Origin: JAJEEA01 sp965243615
Lineage (GTDB): Bacteria > Acidobacteriota > Vicinamibacteria > Vicinamibacterales > UBA8438
Length of the DNA: 64,000 bases
Assembly (NCBI GenBank): GCA_965243615.1
Contig: CBDEVO010000003.1
Coordinates: 4,898,001 to 4,962,000, forward strand
Direction: 5' to 3'
The position numbers and the translations under genes are program-made. Of the stretch, positions 41,605 through 50,620 are shown piece after piece (the first letter of the stretch is position 1; every line of letters begins with the position of its first letter). The notes beneath the pieces were generated by a model. It worked only from the letters and a program-made list of their open reading frames with translations, had not been told where the DNA came from and did no database searches.

Positions 41605-42447
41605 CTAGCGCGGCAGCGGCTCGCGGCGCCATTCGCCGAACAGGAGCTCCTCGACGAACTCGACGCAGCGAAAGTCCATCAGCCGGGCGTTCTCCTCGAT
41701 GCGGCGATAGATCGGCATCTTGATCGTGAACGGCTCGGTCAGCACCACCGGGTCCTCGATCGTCGCCTCGTAGTCGATGTGGTTCGGCCCCAGCATCGTG
41801 TAGCGCTCCACCACCCGGAGCTGGTTGCTGTGGTGGCTGCCCGCCCGGTCGAGCCAGGTGCCGTCGTGGAGTCCGGTCACTTCGACGACGAGCGTGTCGC
41901 CGTCCCAGTGGCCGACCGACCACCCCATCCACGAATCGAGCTGCGAGGGCCCGGGGTTGTCCAGGTAGATGTCGCGCACCGCCCCCGCGAACTGGTAGGC
42001 GATGAAGAAGTCCTCCTCGCTCTGGACGATCCGGAACGGCATGGGGAGGTAGGTGGCGCGCGGGACCCCCGGGAGGTAGCACTTGACCTCGGGGTCGCGG
42101 TCGATCCAGTTGGCGCGGTTCTCCTCCTTGAGGGCGCGCGCCTCCTCGGTGTAGGGAATCCGGCCGCCGCCGACGATGACCCCGAGGCTCCCCGGCACCG
42201 CCCCGACCGCCCCGAGGCGCAGGGTCGGAATCGCCGGCACCGGGTTCACCGGCCCCGGGCGCATCTGCATCGAGTGCCGGGCCATGTGCGGCTCGAGGTC
42301 GTAGTTGGCCTCGTTCAGCACCTGCCAGATGCCGTTCATGTCGGGAAGGCCGTTCGAGAGCCGCGGTATGCCATCCTGCGCCTGAACCGGCGCCGCCACG
42401 CCGAACAGTCCCAGGACCACCGTCAGTGCAACGGACGTCATCTTCAT
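41605..42447 (-). CDS. Secreted protein of the GDTLVVETTNF paralogue family (copy 3, shorter)
   Basis: 280 residues from ATG 42447. Signal peptide (MTSVALTVVLGLFGVAAPVQA), then IPRLSNGLPDMNGIWQVLNE, a distinct middle with YLPGVPRATYLPMPFRIVQS, SVGHWDGDTLVVEVTGLHDG, RVVERYTMLGPNHIDYEATI and a C-terminal MDFRCVEFVEELLFGEW in place of FEYACHE. So it belongs to a different branch from copies 1 and 2. Function unknown. ATTCTA at 42512-42517 (TAGAAT on the coding strand) may be its -10 box. Confidence 0.76.
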   Translation of the reverse strand: MKMTSVALTVVLGLFGVAAPVQAQDGIPRLSNGLPDMNGIWQVLNEANYDLEPHMARHSMQMRPGPVNPVPAIPTLRLGAVGAVPGSLGVIVGGGRIPYTEEARALKEENRANWIDRDPEVKCYLPGVPRATYLPMPFRIVQSEEDFFIAYQFAGAVRDIYLDNPGPSQLDSWMGWSVGHWDGDTLVVEVTGLHDGTWLDRAGSHHSNQLRVVERYTMLGPNHIDYEATIEDPVVLTEPFTIKMPIYRRIEENARLMDFRCVEFVEELLFGEWRREPLPR

Positions 42448-42591
42448 CTAGTCACCACTCCAGGGAACGCCGCGGCCCGCCACGCACGGCGAGGATCCTG
42501 CGGCACGCGCTATTCTAACCGGCTCCCGCGGCATCGACACAGCGCTGCCTCGGGAGCCCGGGTGCGATGCGGGAATCGACCGGCCCCGCGG

Positions 42592-42813
42592 GTCGCCGCG
42601 GGAGTTCGCGCCAGCGAAACCCCCAATGCGACCGCAGGCCCCGCTACGGCGTCCACCTGGGGCCCAACCAACCGTGTGGGGAGTCCGAGCCTCCTCCGGA
42701 GGCGGCACCGTTCCCCGGCGCAGACTCCTCGCCCGCCCACCGTCGCCTTCCGCTCCGCTGCGCGCCCAACCAACCCCGCAGGAGTCCGCACCGTTCTACG
42801 GCGCAGGCTCCTA
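42592..42813. repeat. Intergenic hairpin repeat family, composite copy R2
   Basis: The most complete copy. From the left: hairpin B (GGAGTTCGC / GCGAAACCCC, 42601-42623), the link CGACCGCAGGCC-CCGCTACGGCGTCC, CCCAACCAACC, an enlarged hairpin with nested GCCTCC/GGAGGC, then CCCAACCAACCCC and hairpin A (GGAGTCCGCACC, 42781-42792, pairing with GGCGCAGGCTCC, 42800-42811). Hairpin A reaches into the stop codon of the LysM gene. Read on the minus strand it follows that gene, suggesting a 3'-end processing or termination role, like REP/BIME elements. Confidence 0.65.
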
Positions 42814-43995
42814 GCGCCGCGTCAGGGGAACCCGGAGCGACTGACCCGGATGGATGAGAGACGAGCGGAGGCCGTTCGCGCGGCGCAGGGCGGCTATGGT
42901 CGCCCCGTAGAGGCGGGCGATGCGGTCCAGGGTGTCGCCGCGGCGCACCACGTGCAGGGTGACCGCATCCGTGGCCACGGGACCCGCCCGGGGAACATGG
43001 AGCGACTGACCCGGATGGATGAGAGACGAGCGGAGGCCGTTCGCGCGGCGCAGCCCTTCGACCGTCGCCCCATAACGGCGGGCGATGAGATCTAGGCTGT
43101 CGCCGCGCCGCACGACGTGCACGGCCGCCGCCGGGGTCTCGCCGCTCCCGGCGGGGACCCGGCCCGCCCGTCGCTCCGCCCCGGGGACCCGAAGCGACTG
43201 GCCCGGATGGATGAGGGACGAGCGGAGGCCGTTCGCACCGCGCAGCCCTTCGACCGTCGTCCCATAGCGGCGGGCGATGAGATCTAGGCTGTCGCCGCGC
43301 CGCACGACGTGCACGGCCGCCGCGGCCGCCGCCGGGGTCTCGCCGCTCCCGACGGGGGTCCGCGCCGTCTCGGCGCTCCCGCCGGCAGCCCGTGCCGTCA
43401 ACGCGCTCCCGTCGACACCGTCCGCCGTCAACGCGCTCACGTAGGCCGCGTAGGGCTTCGGGTACACCGCCACGTGATAGTGCGGCGGGCGGCGCTCGCG
43501 CGTCGCCTCGAGCACGCCGCGCGCCTCCAGCGACAGCAGCACCTCCTCCAGCCAGCCACGGCAGCGCCCGGCCGGAACGCGGAGGTCGACGGCCATGCCG
43601 GTGGGATGGACCGACCGGTCGGAAGCGTTGCGCGGCTGGTGGGACAGCGGCCGGGTCAGGCTCGTGACCACCAGCCGCTCGCTGCAGGCCCGGCGGTACT
43701 GCGACGACAACCGCTCGATGAAGAGCCGCACCTCCGGCCGGGCGAAGGGGAACGACACGTCGACGAGGGTGTAGTCCCGGTTCCCCGCGACGTGCACGAG
43801 CAGGCCGGCGTCGACGAACCGGCGCACCTGCGCGGCGCCCGTCAAGCGCGTGAAGTCGTGGCCCTGGGCCTGGGCGACCTGGCGGTCGAGTGACGCGCTG
43901 CTGCCCCGAAGGCTCTGGGCCGGCACGCTCTGGGCACCGCCCAGCAGCAGGCCGACCGCCAGCAGAGGAGCCACGAATCGGCGCCGGCGGGACAC
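42811..43995 (-). CDS. Secreted DUF5715/LAS-peptidase-like protein with three LysM repeats
   Basis: About 394 residues from GTG 43995 with GGGAGG upstream; ATG 44070 would add 25 residues before the signal peptide (FVAPLLAVGLLLGGAQSVPAQ). Residues about 60-190 resemble LAS metallopeptidases: SVHPTGMAVDL supplies His-x6-Asp and PPHYHVAVYP the second His pair, so zinc-dependent peptidoglycan carboxypeptidase activity is plausible. The C-terminal half has three LysM modules (VVRRGDSLDLIARRYG, HPGQSLRVP), the first two nearly identical in DNA. A cell-wall binding hydrolase in the periplasm is the natural reading. Confidence 0.8.
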   Translation of the reverse strand: MSRRRRFVAPLLAVGLLLGGAQSVPAQSLRGSSASLDRQVAQAQGHDFTRLTGAAQVRRFVDAGLLVHVAGNRDYTLVDVSFPFARPEVRLFIERLSSQYRRACSERLVVTSLTRPLSHQPRNASDRSVHPTGMAVDLRVPAGRCRGWLEEVLLSLEARGVLEATRERRPPHYHVAVYPKPYAAYVSALTADGVDGSALTARAAGGSAETARTPVGSGETPAAAAAAVHVVRRGDSLDLIARRYGTTVEGLRGANGLRSSLIHPGQSLRVPGAERRAGRVPAGSGETPAAAVHVVRRGDSLDLIARRYGATVEGLRRANGLRSSLIHPGQSLHVPRAGPVATDAVTLHVVRRGDTLDRIARLYGATIAALRRANGLRSSLIHPGQSLRVPLTRR

Positions 43996-44268
43996 GCACC
44001 CTGCCCCCTCCCTGCGCGCGGCCGGCCGGGTCGGGCCGAACGTTCGGACCGGGAACGACACGAAACCCATACCCGCGATGTCGGCCGACCGGGGGACTGA
44101 CTTTAGGACGGTGACGGGAATCGCCTTGCCCGCGTGCCATGCGCGGGACCCCCGGAAACCGGCTGGGTCCCGGATGCAGTTGGCAAGGTCACGTCGACCA
44201 CCGTCCTTGGACCGCCACCGGCAGCGGAGCGGCGGACGGTCACCATCGGCACGGCGGCCAAGACGCGG

Positions 44269-44991
44269 TCAGGGCGCGACGAACGAGCGCACGACCACGA
44301 TGAACCCCGCTATCGCGGCCACCGCGAGGACCGCCGCCCGCGTGTAGCCCCGGTCCAGCCGGCTCGCGAGGCGCCGCGACACCAGGAAACCGAACACCGC
44401 GCCGGGCAGCATGAACAGGGTGAGGCGCAGCTCCGCGGCCCCGAAACGCCCCGCCGGCACCAGCGCGGCGATCGAGATGATGGTGCCGACGAAGAAGAGG
44501 CTCGACAGGGTGCCCCGGAACTGCTCGCCGGAGGCGTGCTGATAGAGCAGCGCGATGGGCGGCCCCCCGATCGCGGCCACCGTGCCCATCAGGCCCGACA
44601 GCACGCCGCCCGCCAGCAGGGTCGACGGGCGCGGACGGACATGCACGCCGGAGACGCTGATCACCACGCCCAGGATCACCATCAGGCCGAACACCCGGCT
44701 CAACTGGTTCTGCGGCAGGACCGCCAGCAGCGCCGCGGCCGGAAGCGTCCCCACGACCCGCCCCGCCAGCGCCCAGCCCACCCCGCCCAGATCGATGCCG
44801 CGGCGCTCGCGCACCGTCAACATCAGGGTGAACACCATGGTCGACGCGAGCACGGGACCGGGGACGAGCCTCGGATCGATCAGGATGAGGATCGGCGTGC
44901 CCAGGATGCCCATGCCGTAGCCGACGGCCCCCTGCAGGGTGAACCCGGCCACGCTGCACAACACGATGACGGCGAGATCGACGGAGGACAT
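44269..44991 (-). CDS. TauE/SafE-family permease
   Basis: 240 residues, about eight helices. The internal duplication typical of the family is visible: the first half has GFTLQGAVGYGMGILGTPIL and the second GGVLSGLMGTVAAIGGPPIA. TauE/SafE proteins export sulfite or organosulfonates or move related anions across the inner membrane. No sulfur-metabolism gene is adjacent, so the substrate is open. No clear ribosome site precedes ATG 44991. Confidence 0.85.
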   Translation of the reverse strand: MSSVDLAVIVLCSVAGFTLQGAVGYGMGILGTPILILIDPRLVPGPVLASTMVFTLMLTVRERRGIDLGGVGWALAGRVVGTLPAAALLAVLPQNQLSRVFGLMVILGVVISVSGVHVRPRPSTLLAGGVLSGLMGTVAAIGGPPIALLYQHASGEQFRGTLSSLFFVGTIISIAALVPAGRFGAAELRLTLFMLPGAVFGFLVSRRLASRLDRGYTRAAVLAVAAIAGFIVVVRSFVAP

Positions 44992-45142
44992 GACGCGTCA
45001 CGGCCACTGCGCGCCGGCACTGGTCGTTCCGCCCCAGGAGGGGAGCCGGATGCGGGCAACTCTCTAGCGTACCACGGGGGCGCCGGCGGCTCGCCGAAGG
45101 GGCGCCGGAAGACAATCTCGCGAGCGCGCCCGGCGGGGCGGG

Positions 45143-45148
45143 TACACT
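45143..45148 (+). promoter_or_regulatory. -10 box placing the Nudix gene on a leaderless transcript
   Basis: TACACT (45143-45148) ends seven bases before GTG 45156 and no Shine-Dalgarno sequence lies between. A start of transcription at the usual distance would coincide with the GTG. Confidence 0.4.
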
Positions 45149-45155
45149 AGACGCC

Positions 45156-45845
45156 GTGGACGACCAGCCCCGACCCGTCGTGACGCCGCAGCCGGCCGCC
45201 TCGGTGGTGGTCCTGCGGGAGGGCTCCGCGGGACCGGAGATCCTCTACCTGCGCCGCAGCCCCGACCTCAAGTTCATGGGCGGCTACTGGGTGTTTCCCG
45301 GCGGGCGCATCGACCCCGGCGACCATCCGCCAGCCGGTGGGAGCGACGAGCTGGCGGCGGCGCGGCGGGCGGCGGCGCGGGAGGCGCGCGAGGAGGCCGG
45401 GGTCGCAGTCGACCCGGCCGCGCTGCATCCGATGTGCCAGTGGACGACGCCCGCGTCGAGCCCGATCCGCTTCGCCACCTGGTTCTTCGCGGCGGCGGCC
45501 GAGCCCGACGCCGTTCGTGTCGACGGCGTCGAGATCCACGACCACCGCTGGTGGCGGCCGCCCGACGCCCTGCGGGCGCATCGCGACCAGCGGATCCAGT
45601 TCGCGAATCCCACGTTCGCGCTGAGCACCCGCCTCGCCGGACACGCCACGGTCGCGGAGGCGCTCGCGGCCGTGGATGCGTGGCCCCGGGAACGTTTTCT
45701 GGGACGTCTGCACCCTGTCAACGGCGGACGGGTCGCCCTCTACGCGGAAGACTGCGGCTACGACACGGGCGATCTGGACTGCGCCGGCCCGCGGCACCGC
45801 ATCTGGATGATCGACGGCCGGTGGCGCTACGAGCGGAACTTCTGA
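45156..45845 (+). CDS. Nudix hydrolase
   Basis: 229 residues from GTG 45156. The Nudix box is present but stretched: GGYWVFPGGRIDPGD, an insertion of about 15 residues, then AAAREAREEAGV (the REx2EExG element with its Mg ligands). The C-terminal part (RIWMIDGRWRYERNF) is typical of the larger CoA/ADPR-type Nudix proteins that act on acyl-CoA or nucleotide diphosphates linked to another moiety; exact substrate unknown. Cytoplasmic. Confidence 0.83.
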   Translation: MDDQPRPVVTPQPAASVVVLREGSAGPEILYLRRSPDLKFMGGYWVFPGGRIDPGDHPPAGGSDELAAARRAAAREAREEAGVAVDPAALHPMCQWTTPASSPIRFATWFFAAAAEPDAVRVDGVEIHDHRWWRPPDALRAHRDQRIQFANPTFALSTRLAGHATVAEALAAVDAWPRERFLGRLHPVNGGRVALYAEDCGYDTGDLDCAGPRHRIWMIDGRWRYERNF

Positions 45846-45926
45846 TCCCGGCGACCGCATCACTATCCCGCACGTACGGAGAAGTTGATATTGCCATAGC
45901 GTACATCATGACTCCCCGCAGCCTCT

Positions 45927-47537
45927 TTACATGCCCCACACGTGAACATCGGCGGCGCCCACGGACTCGCGACGGTGGAACACCTTGTCCTCCCACGCCC
46001 GGTCGCGACGGTCGAAGATGACCAGGTGCCCCGCGTCGGCCGCGCACCGGTCCATATACGCCGCGGTCTGCTCCAGTCCGTCGCGGATGGTCCGCTCGAA
46101 GCCCTTGTGCAGGATCTCGCATTCGATGACGAACCTGGCCGCAGGCCGGCGCTCGATGTCCCGCGCCGCCAATCGGCCGTCGCGGCGCGGCCAGACGACG
46201 AGCAGGTCGGTGCGGCCCCGGCCCAGGCCGTACTCCCGCTCGATGCGACCGCCCCCGTTCACGATACGCTGCAGGAACGCCTGCAGGAGAAGTTGCGGTC
46301 CCGCCTCCCGATAGTCGAAGCGCGCGACCCAGTGCTCCGAATGCTCGCGGAAGAACACCTGGAAGGCGGCCAGCAGCTTGACGAGATCGAGGTCGCCGCG
46401 GGCGTCGACATACCAATCGGTTTCCTGGACCAGACCCTCCTGCGCCGCCGCCGTGAGCTCGCGCGGGACCACCTCGGCGTAGATCGGGTTGGCGATCCGA
46501 AGCGGAGGCTCCCGCGCAACCAGGCCCAGGTCGCGGACGTACTCGATGTCGCGGGCCGAGAAGTCGCGCTCGTCGCCACCGCTCAGCAGCGGTGCGACGA
46601 CCCGCCTGACCCGCCCTTCCTGCAGCTTGTCCGCCAACTGGTCCAGGTGCGTCTCACGCCGCAGGATGATTCGTTCCTGCGCTTCGAGGACGTCGTTCTC
46701 GCCAATCGGCTGGCGGTCTCGCGGCTTCCCGCTCCGAAAGCAGGCCTCGTCCGCAAGCGAGTTGACGAGCCACGGCTGGCCGCTGGTCTGCTTCCACATC
46801 GCGTGCAGGGCGCCCGGCTCGAACGCTTGTCCGGTCTCCGCGGTGTGCTGCCCGAGCAGCGCCGCGACGTCGTCCCGCGAGAAATCGCCCAACCGCAACG
46901 ACCGCGCCTTCACGTTGAAGGCGCTTCCGCCAGCGATGACCGCCTTCTCCGCGCTCGACCGGATGCGGTAGTCGCGCACGTCGCGTACGCCGCACAGCAC
47001 GACACTCTGCGGAAAGCCGGTCGGGCGCAGGTCGTAGCCGGCTCGAAGCTGGCGCAGCAAGGACAGCAGGGTGTCCCCCACGAGCGCGTCGATCTCGTCG
47101 ATGAGCAGAACCAGCGGCTGGCGGTCGGCCTGCGCGAGTCGGGTCAGCACTTCCTGGAACGCACCGTCGGGTCCGAACCGCTCCAGGATGTCGGACCAGG
47201 CCCCGTCGGCCAGATCGCTTCCGAGGGTCAACCGGGTTCGCGTCGCGAGCTGGCCGAGAATCGCCCGCATCGCGCGGCCGGGATCTTCCCGTCCCGCCTG
47301 GCCCACCTCGACGTTGACATAGACGCACCGGTAGCCGCCTTCAGCGCCGCCGTTCAGCAGATCCCGCAGAGCAAGCAGAATCGAGGTCTTGCCCGTCTGC
47401 CGCGGCGCATGGAGAACGAAGTACCGCTCGGTGCGGACGAGATCGAGGACGTCACGCAAGTCCAGACGGTCGAGGGGCGGAATGCAGTAGTGGCTCGCCG
47501 CGACGACGGGACCGGTGGTGTTGAAGAAGCGGGGCAT
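45927..47537 (-). CDS. AAA-type ATPase with PD-(D/E)XK-like C-terminal region
   Basis: 536 residues from ATG 47537 (MPRFFNTTGPVVAASHYCIP). Walker A APRQTGKTS (about 47), Walker B LVLLIDEIDAL (about 130), and family segments SVVLCGVRDVRDYR, NVKARSLRLGDFSRDDVAAL and QTSGQPWLVNSLADEAC place it with the AAA-like ATPases typical of the PF09820/PF08011 group. The C-terminal region reads EREYGLGRGRTDLLVVW ... RFVIECEILHKGFER, matching the nuclease-like fold, but with Glu where the catalytic Lys of ExK is expected. No partner gene. Function unknown; such solitary proteins are often mobile. Confidence 0.78.
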   Translation of the reverse strand: MPRFFNTTGPVVAASHYCIPPLDRLDLRDVLDLVRTERYFVLHAPRQTGKTSILLALRDLLNGGAEGGYRCVYVNVEVGQAGREDPGRAMRAILGQLATRTRLTLGSDLADGAWSDILERFGPDGAFQEVLTRLAQADRQPLVLLIDEIDALVGDTLLSLLRQLRAGYDLRPTGFPQSVVLCGVRDVRDYRIRSSAEKAVIAGGSAFNVKARSLRLGDFSRDDVAALLGQHTAETGQAFEPGALHAMWKQTSGQPWLVNSLADEACFRSGKPRDRQPIGENDVLEAQERIILRRETHLDQLADKLQEGRVRRVVAPLLSGGDERDFSARDIEYVRDLGLVAREPPLRIANPIYAEVVPRELTAAAQEGLVQETDWYVDARGDLDLVKLLAAFQVFFREHSEHWVARFDYREAGPQLLLQAFLQRIVNGGGRIEREYGLGRGRTDLLVVWPRRDGRLAARDIERRPAARFVIECEILHKGFERTIRDGLEQTAAYMDRCAADAGHLVIFDRRDRAWEDKVFHRRESVGAADVHVWGM

Positions 47538-47614
47538 CGGGAAACCGTGGAGGCCATACGGATGGCCGACCCGCGCCGCCGGGCGCCGGGCCGGCCTCGG
47601 CCACGGGCTGACCG

Positions 47615-49678
47615 CTATTCCGGCGGCGCCCGGAAGGCGAGCAGCTCTCCCGGGCGGCCGCCCCCGCTCACCGTGACCACCAGGTACTGCACGCCGTCCA
47701 GCTCGTAGGTCATCGGCGAGCCCGTCTGCGGCGCCGGCATGAACAGGGTGCCCACCTCGCCCCCCGTCGCCTTGTCGTAGGCCCGCAGCATCGCGCCGCG
47801 CTCGCCCGAGGCGTCCGTCGTGGTCTGGGGGTCGCCGGCGATGAGCAGGGTCCCCGTCACCAGGGTGCCGACGCTGCCGGGCTGGCCGGTGCGGGGGACA
47901 TCGAGCCCCCGCAGCGCCTCGTGGTTGCGGATGTGGTCGGGCGTCTCGCCGTGGGGGATCTGCCACAGGATCTCGCCCCGCGTCATGTCGATGGCGCTGA
48001 TGATGCCGTAGGGCGGCTTCAGCATCGGCAGCCCCCGGATGGTGAGCTGGGCGCGTTGCCGCTGCTCCGCCGTCAGCCTGGGCCGGGGCGGCACCGTGAA
48101 GCTGGTCCGCCCGCCGCCCGCCGCCGACCCCGCGCCACCGGTGGTGCGGGGGCCGGTCACCGCGTTCCCCTGGATGAAGGCCATGTCGGACTGCCCCGGG
48201 TACGGGGGCACGATGCCCAGCGACCCCAGCGAGCGGTTCGAAGACACGTAGAGGATGCCGGTCTCCGGATCGAAGGACCCGCCCGGCCAGTTGGTGCCGC
48301 CTCCCTGGGCCGGCGCCATCAGGGTGCCGAGCGGCCCGTCCAGCCGGCTCACGACCGGCGGGGTGAAGATCGGCCCGAGCTTGTAGAAGGACGCCCGTTC
48401 CTCGGCCTCGGCCCGCAGCTCGGGCGTGAAGTCGATGAGGTCGTCGACGGTCACGCCCTGCCGGTCGTAGGCGGGGGGACGGGTGGGGATGGGCTGCGTC
48501 GGCGAGTACCACTCGCCGGGCACGTCCCCGGCCGGCACCGGCTGCTCCTCGATGGGCCAGATCGGCTCGCCGGTCTCGCGGTCGAAGACGTAGAGGAACA
48601 CCTGCTTCGTGGGCTGGGCCACCGCCTTGATGGTTTCGCCGTCGATGACGACGTCGAGCAGGATCGGCGCGCAGGGGATGTCGTGGTCCCAGATGCCGTG
48701 GTGCACGAGCTGGTAGTGCCAGCGGCGCTCGCCCGTGTACAGGTCGACGGCGACCAGGCTCTCCGCGAACAGGTTGTCGCCGGGCCGGTTGGCCCCGAAG
48801 TAGTCGCCGGTCGCCGCCTCCACCGGCAGGTACGCCAGCCCCAGCTCGACGTCTACCGAGATCTGTCCCCACACCCCGGTGTTGCCGGTGTAGACGGCCG
48901 AATCGGCCAGCCACGTCTCGCGGCCGACCTGGCCGGGGCGGGGAATCGTGTGGAAGATCCAGAGCCGCTCGCCGGTGCGCACGTCGTAGCCGCGGACGTA
49001 ACCCTTCACGTTGGCCCGGCTCCGGGGGTTGCCGCCGGTGCGGTGGGCGGCGCCGACGATGACCACGTCGCCGGCGACGATGGGGGTGGCGTGCAGCCCG
49101 ACCTCGCCGGTGACGGGATCGATCGGCTGATCGTTGTCCCGCTTCAGGTCGACCATGCCGTCCTGCCCGAACCCGGCGACGCGGCGGCCGGTCGCGGCGT
49201 CGAGGGCGACCAGCCGGTAGCCCGGAGTGACGTAGACCACCCGCGGCGGCTCGCCCCCCTCGCCCCCGTCCCAGTACGCGAGCCCGCGGCCCGAGAGCTG
49301 GCGCGGGGCGGCGGCGCCGCGCGCCCCCTCGTCGAGGCGGTGCACCCACAGCAGCTCGCCCGTCGCCGCGTCGAGGGCGACCACCGCGCGGCGCGACCCC
49401 GCCGTGGAGTAGAGCACCCCGTCGACCACCAGCGGCGTCGACTGGAAGCGGAACTCCGGCACCGGACCGAGGTTGTCGGTCCGGAAGCGCCACGCGATCT
49501 CGAGGTCCGCGAAGTTGTCCGCGGTGATCCGGTCGAGCGCGGCGTACCGGGTGTGGCCGAGGTCGCCGCCGTACGTCGGCCACTCGCCCGCCGGCGCGCC
49601 GGTCTGGGCGGCGGCCACCGCCGCGCACGCCAGGAACAGGCCTGCAAGCGGACCGGTGATCTCGTTACACTTGGGCAT
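47615..49678 (-). CDS. PQQ-dependent dehydrogenase-like quinoprotein
   Basis: 687 residues from ATG 49678. Signal peptide (LAGLFLACAAVAAAQTG), then EWPTYGGDLGHTRYAALDRI (the classic entry of quinoprotein dehydrogenases) and eight W-motif blades: VVALDAATGELLWVHRL, VALDAATGRRVAGFGQ, YLPVEAATGDYFG, VDLYTGERRWHYQLVHHGIW with DHDIPCAP, and LRAYDKATGGEVGTLF. The HHGIWDHDIP stretch is the usual active-site blade. It has no cytochrome domain and no CxxCH. It probably oxidises an alcohol or sugar in the periplasm and passes electrons to a separate carrier. TATACT lies ten bases before the ATG (leaderless candidate). Confidence 0.85.
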   Translation of the reverse strand: MPKCNEITGPLAGLFLACAAVAAAQTGAPAGEWPTYGGDLGHTRYAALDRITADNFADLEIAWRFRTDNLGPVPEFRFQSTPLVVDGVLYSTAGSRRAVVALDAATGELLWVHRLDEGARGAAAPRQLSGRGLAYWDGGEGGEPPRVVYVTPGYRLVALDAATGRRVAGFGQDGMVDLKRDNDQPIDPVTGEVGLHATPIVAGDVVIVGAAHRTGGNPRSRANVKGYVRGYDVRTGERLWIFHTIPRPGQVGRETWLADSAVYTGNTGVWGQISVDVELGLAYLPVEAATGDYFGANRPGDNLFAESLVAVDLYTGERRWHYQLVHHGIWDHDIPCAPILLDVVIDGETIKAVAQPTKQVFLYVFDRETGEPIWPIEEQPVPAGDVPGEWYSPTQPIPTRPPAYDRQGVTVDDLIDFTPELRAEAEERASFYKLGPIFTPPVVSRLDGPLGTLMAPAQGGGTNWPGGSFDPETGILYVSSNRSLGSLGIVPPYPGQSDMAFIQGNAVTGPRTTGGAGSAAGGGRTSFTVPPRPRLTAEQRQRAQLTIRGLPMLKPPYGIISAIDMTRGEILWQIPHGETPDHIRNHEALRGLDVPRTGQPGSVGTLVTGTLLIAGDPQTTTDASGERGAMLRAYDKATGGEVGTLFMPAPQTGSPMTYELDGVQYLVVTVSGGGRPGELLAFRAPPE

Positions 49679-49686
49679 AATGGCGT

Positions 49687-49692
49687 CAGTAT
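49687..49692 (-). promoter_or_regulatory. -10 box for a possibly leaderless PQQ-dehydrogenase transcript
   Basis: AGTATA on the plus strand is TATACT on the coding strand, 8 bases before ATG 49678, with no ribosome site between. Transcription would begin within a few bases of the start codon. Confidence 0.4.
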
Positions 49693-49755
49693 ACGTCCGT
49701 CTTCCCGCGCCGGGCGCACTAGCGCCACGAAGCACCCGCGACCACGGAGCCCGAC

Positions 49756-50544
49756 ATGCCTTCTGACGATTCCCCGGAAGTCCGCACCGAGATCGAACCG
49801 CTCGGCGACGCCGGCCGGCTCGCGCGCGTCACCGTCCACAACCCCGCCCGCCTCAACGTCCTCGACAGCGGCCTCATCCGCGAGCTCCTCACCGCTTTCC
49901 GCACCCTGGGGGGAGAGCGGGAGCTGCGCTGCGTCGTGCTGACGGGGTCCGGGTCGCGCGCCTTCATCGGCGGGGCCGACATCCGGGAGATGGCCGAGCT
50001 CGACCACGAGACCACGCACCCCTTCATCAGCCGCCTGCACCTGGCCTGCCAGGCCATCCGGCGGTTGCAGGTGCCGGTCATCGCCCGCATACGCGGCTAC
50101 TGTCTCGGGGCCGGGGTCGAGGTCGCCGCCTCGTGCGATCTCCGCGTGGCCAGCGAGGACGCGACCTTCGGCATGCCCGAGGTCAAGGTGGGAATCCCCT
50201 CGGTCATCGAGGCGGCGCTGCTCCCCCGTCTCATCGGCTCGGGCCGCACCCGCGAGCTCGTCTACACCGGCGAGCCGATCACCGCGGCCGAGGCCGAGCG
50301 CTGGGGGCTGGTGGAGCGCGTGGTGCCCGAAGCCGAGCTCGACGCGGCGACGCAACGATGGGTGGACGCCATCGCCGCCGCCGGCCCGGGCGCCATCCGG
50401 CTGCAGAAGGCGCTGGCGCAACGATGGGACACGCTGCCCCTCGACCACGCTGTCCAGGTCGGCATCCGCTCGTTCACGACCGCCTACCACACCGACGAAC
50501 CTCGCCGGTACATGCAGGCGTTTCTCGACCGGAAGCGGGGGTAG
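49756..50544 (+). CDS. Enoyl-CoA hydratase/isomerase family protein
   Basis: 262 residues. Crotonase fold with the oxyanion-hole segments SRAFIGGADIREMAEL and IRGYCLGAGVEVAASCDLRV; the usual catalytic Glu positions are in GMPEVKVGIPS (Glu) and the preceding loop. The C-terminal helices (AERWGLVERVVPEAELDAAT) are complete. Such enzymes hydrate trans-2-enoyl-CoA in beta-oxidation or related acyl-CoA pathways. No other beta-oxidation gene is adjacent, so the pathway is undefined. Cytoplasmic, monocistronic. Confidence 0.87.
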   Translation: MPSDDSPEVRTEIEPLGDAGRLARVTVHNPARLNVLDSGLIRELLTAFRTLGGERELRCVVLTGSGSRAFIGGADIREMAELDHETTHPFISRLHLACQAIRRLQVPVIARIRGYCLGAGVEVAASCDLRVASEDATFGMPEVKVGIPSVIEAALLPRLIGSGRTRELVYTGEPITAAEAERWGLVERVVPEAELDAATQRWVDAIAAAGPGAIRLQKALAQRWDTLPLDHAVQVGIRSFTTAYHTDEPRRYMQAFLDRKRG

Positions 50545-50620
50545 CGCCCGCGTTGCGCCGCGATCCGGCGGCCGCTAACGCTCCGTATACACCTGACCGA
50601 ACATGGGTGAGCGGGTAGAG

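Noticed and set aside
42830..43340. Regular repeats at about 170-base spacing, at first CRISPR-like
   Set aside because: They are in-frame LysM modules of a coding gene; unit length and frame retention rule out CRISPR spacers.
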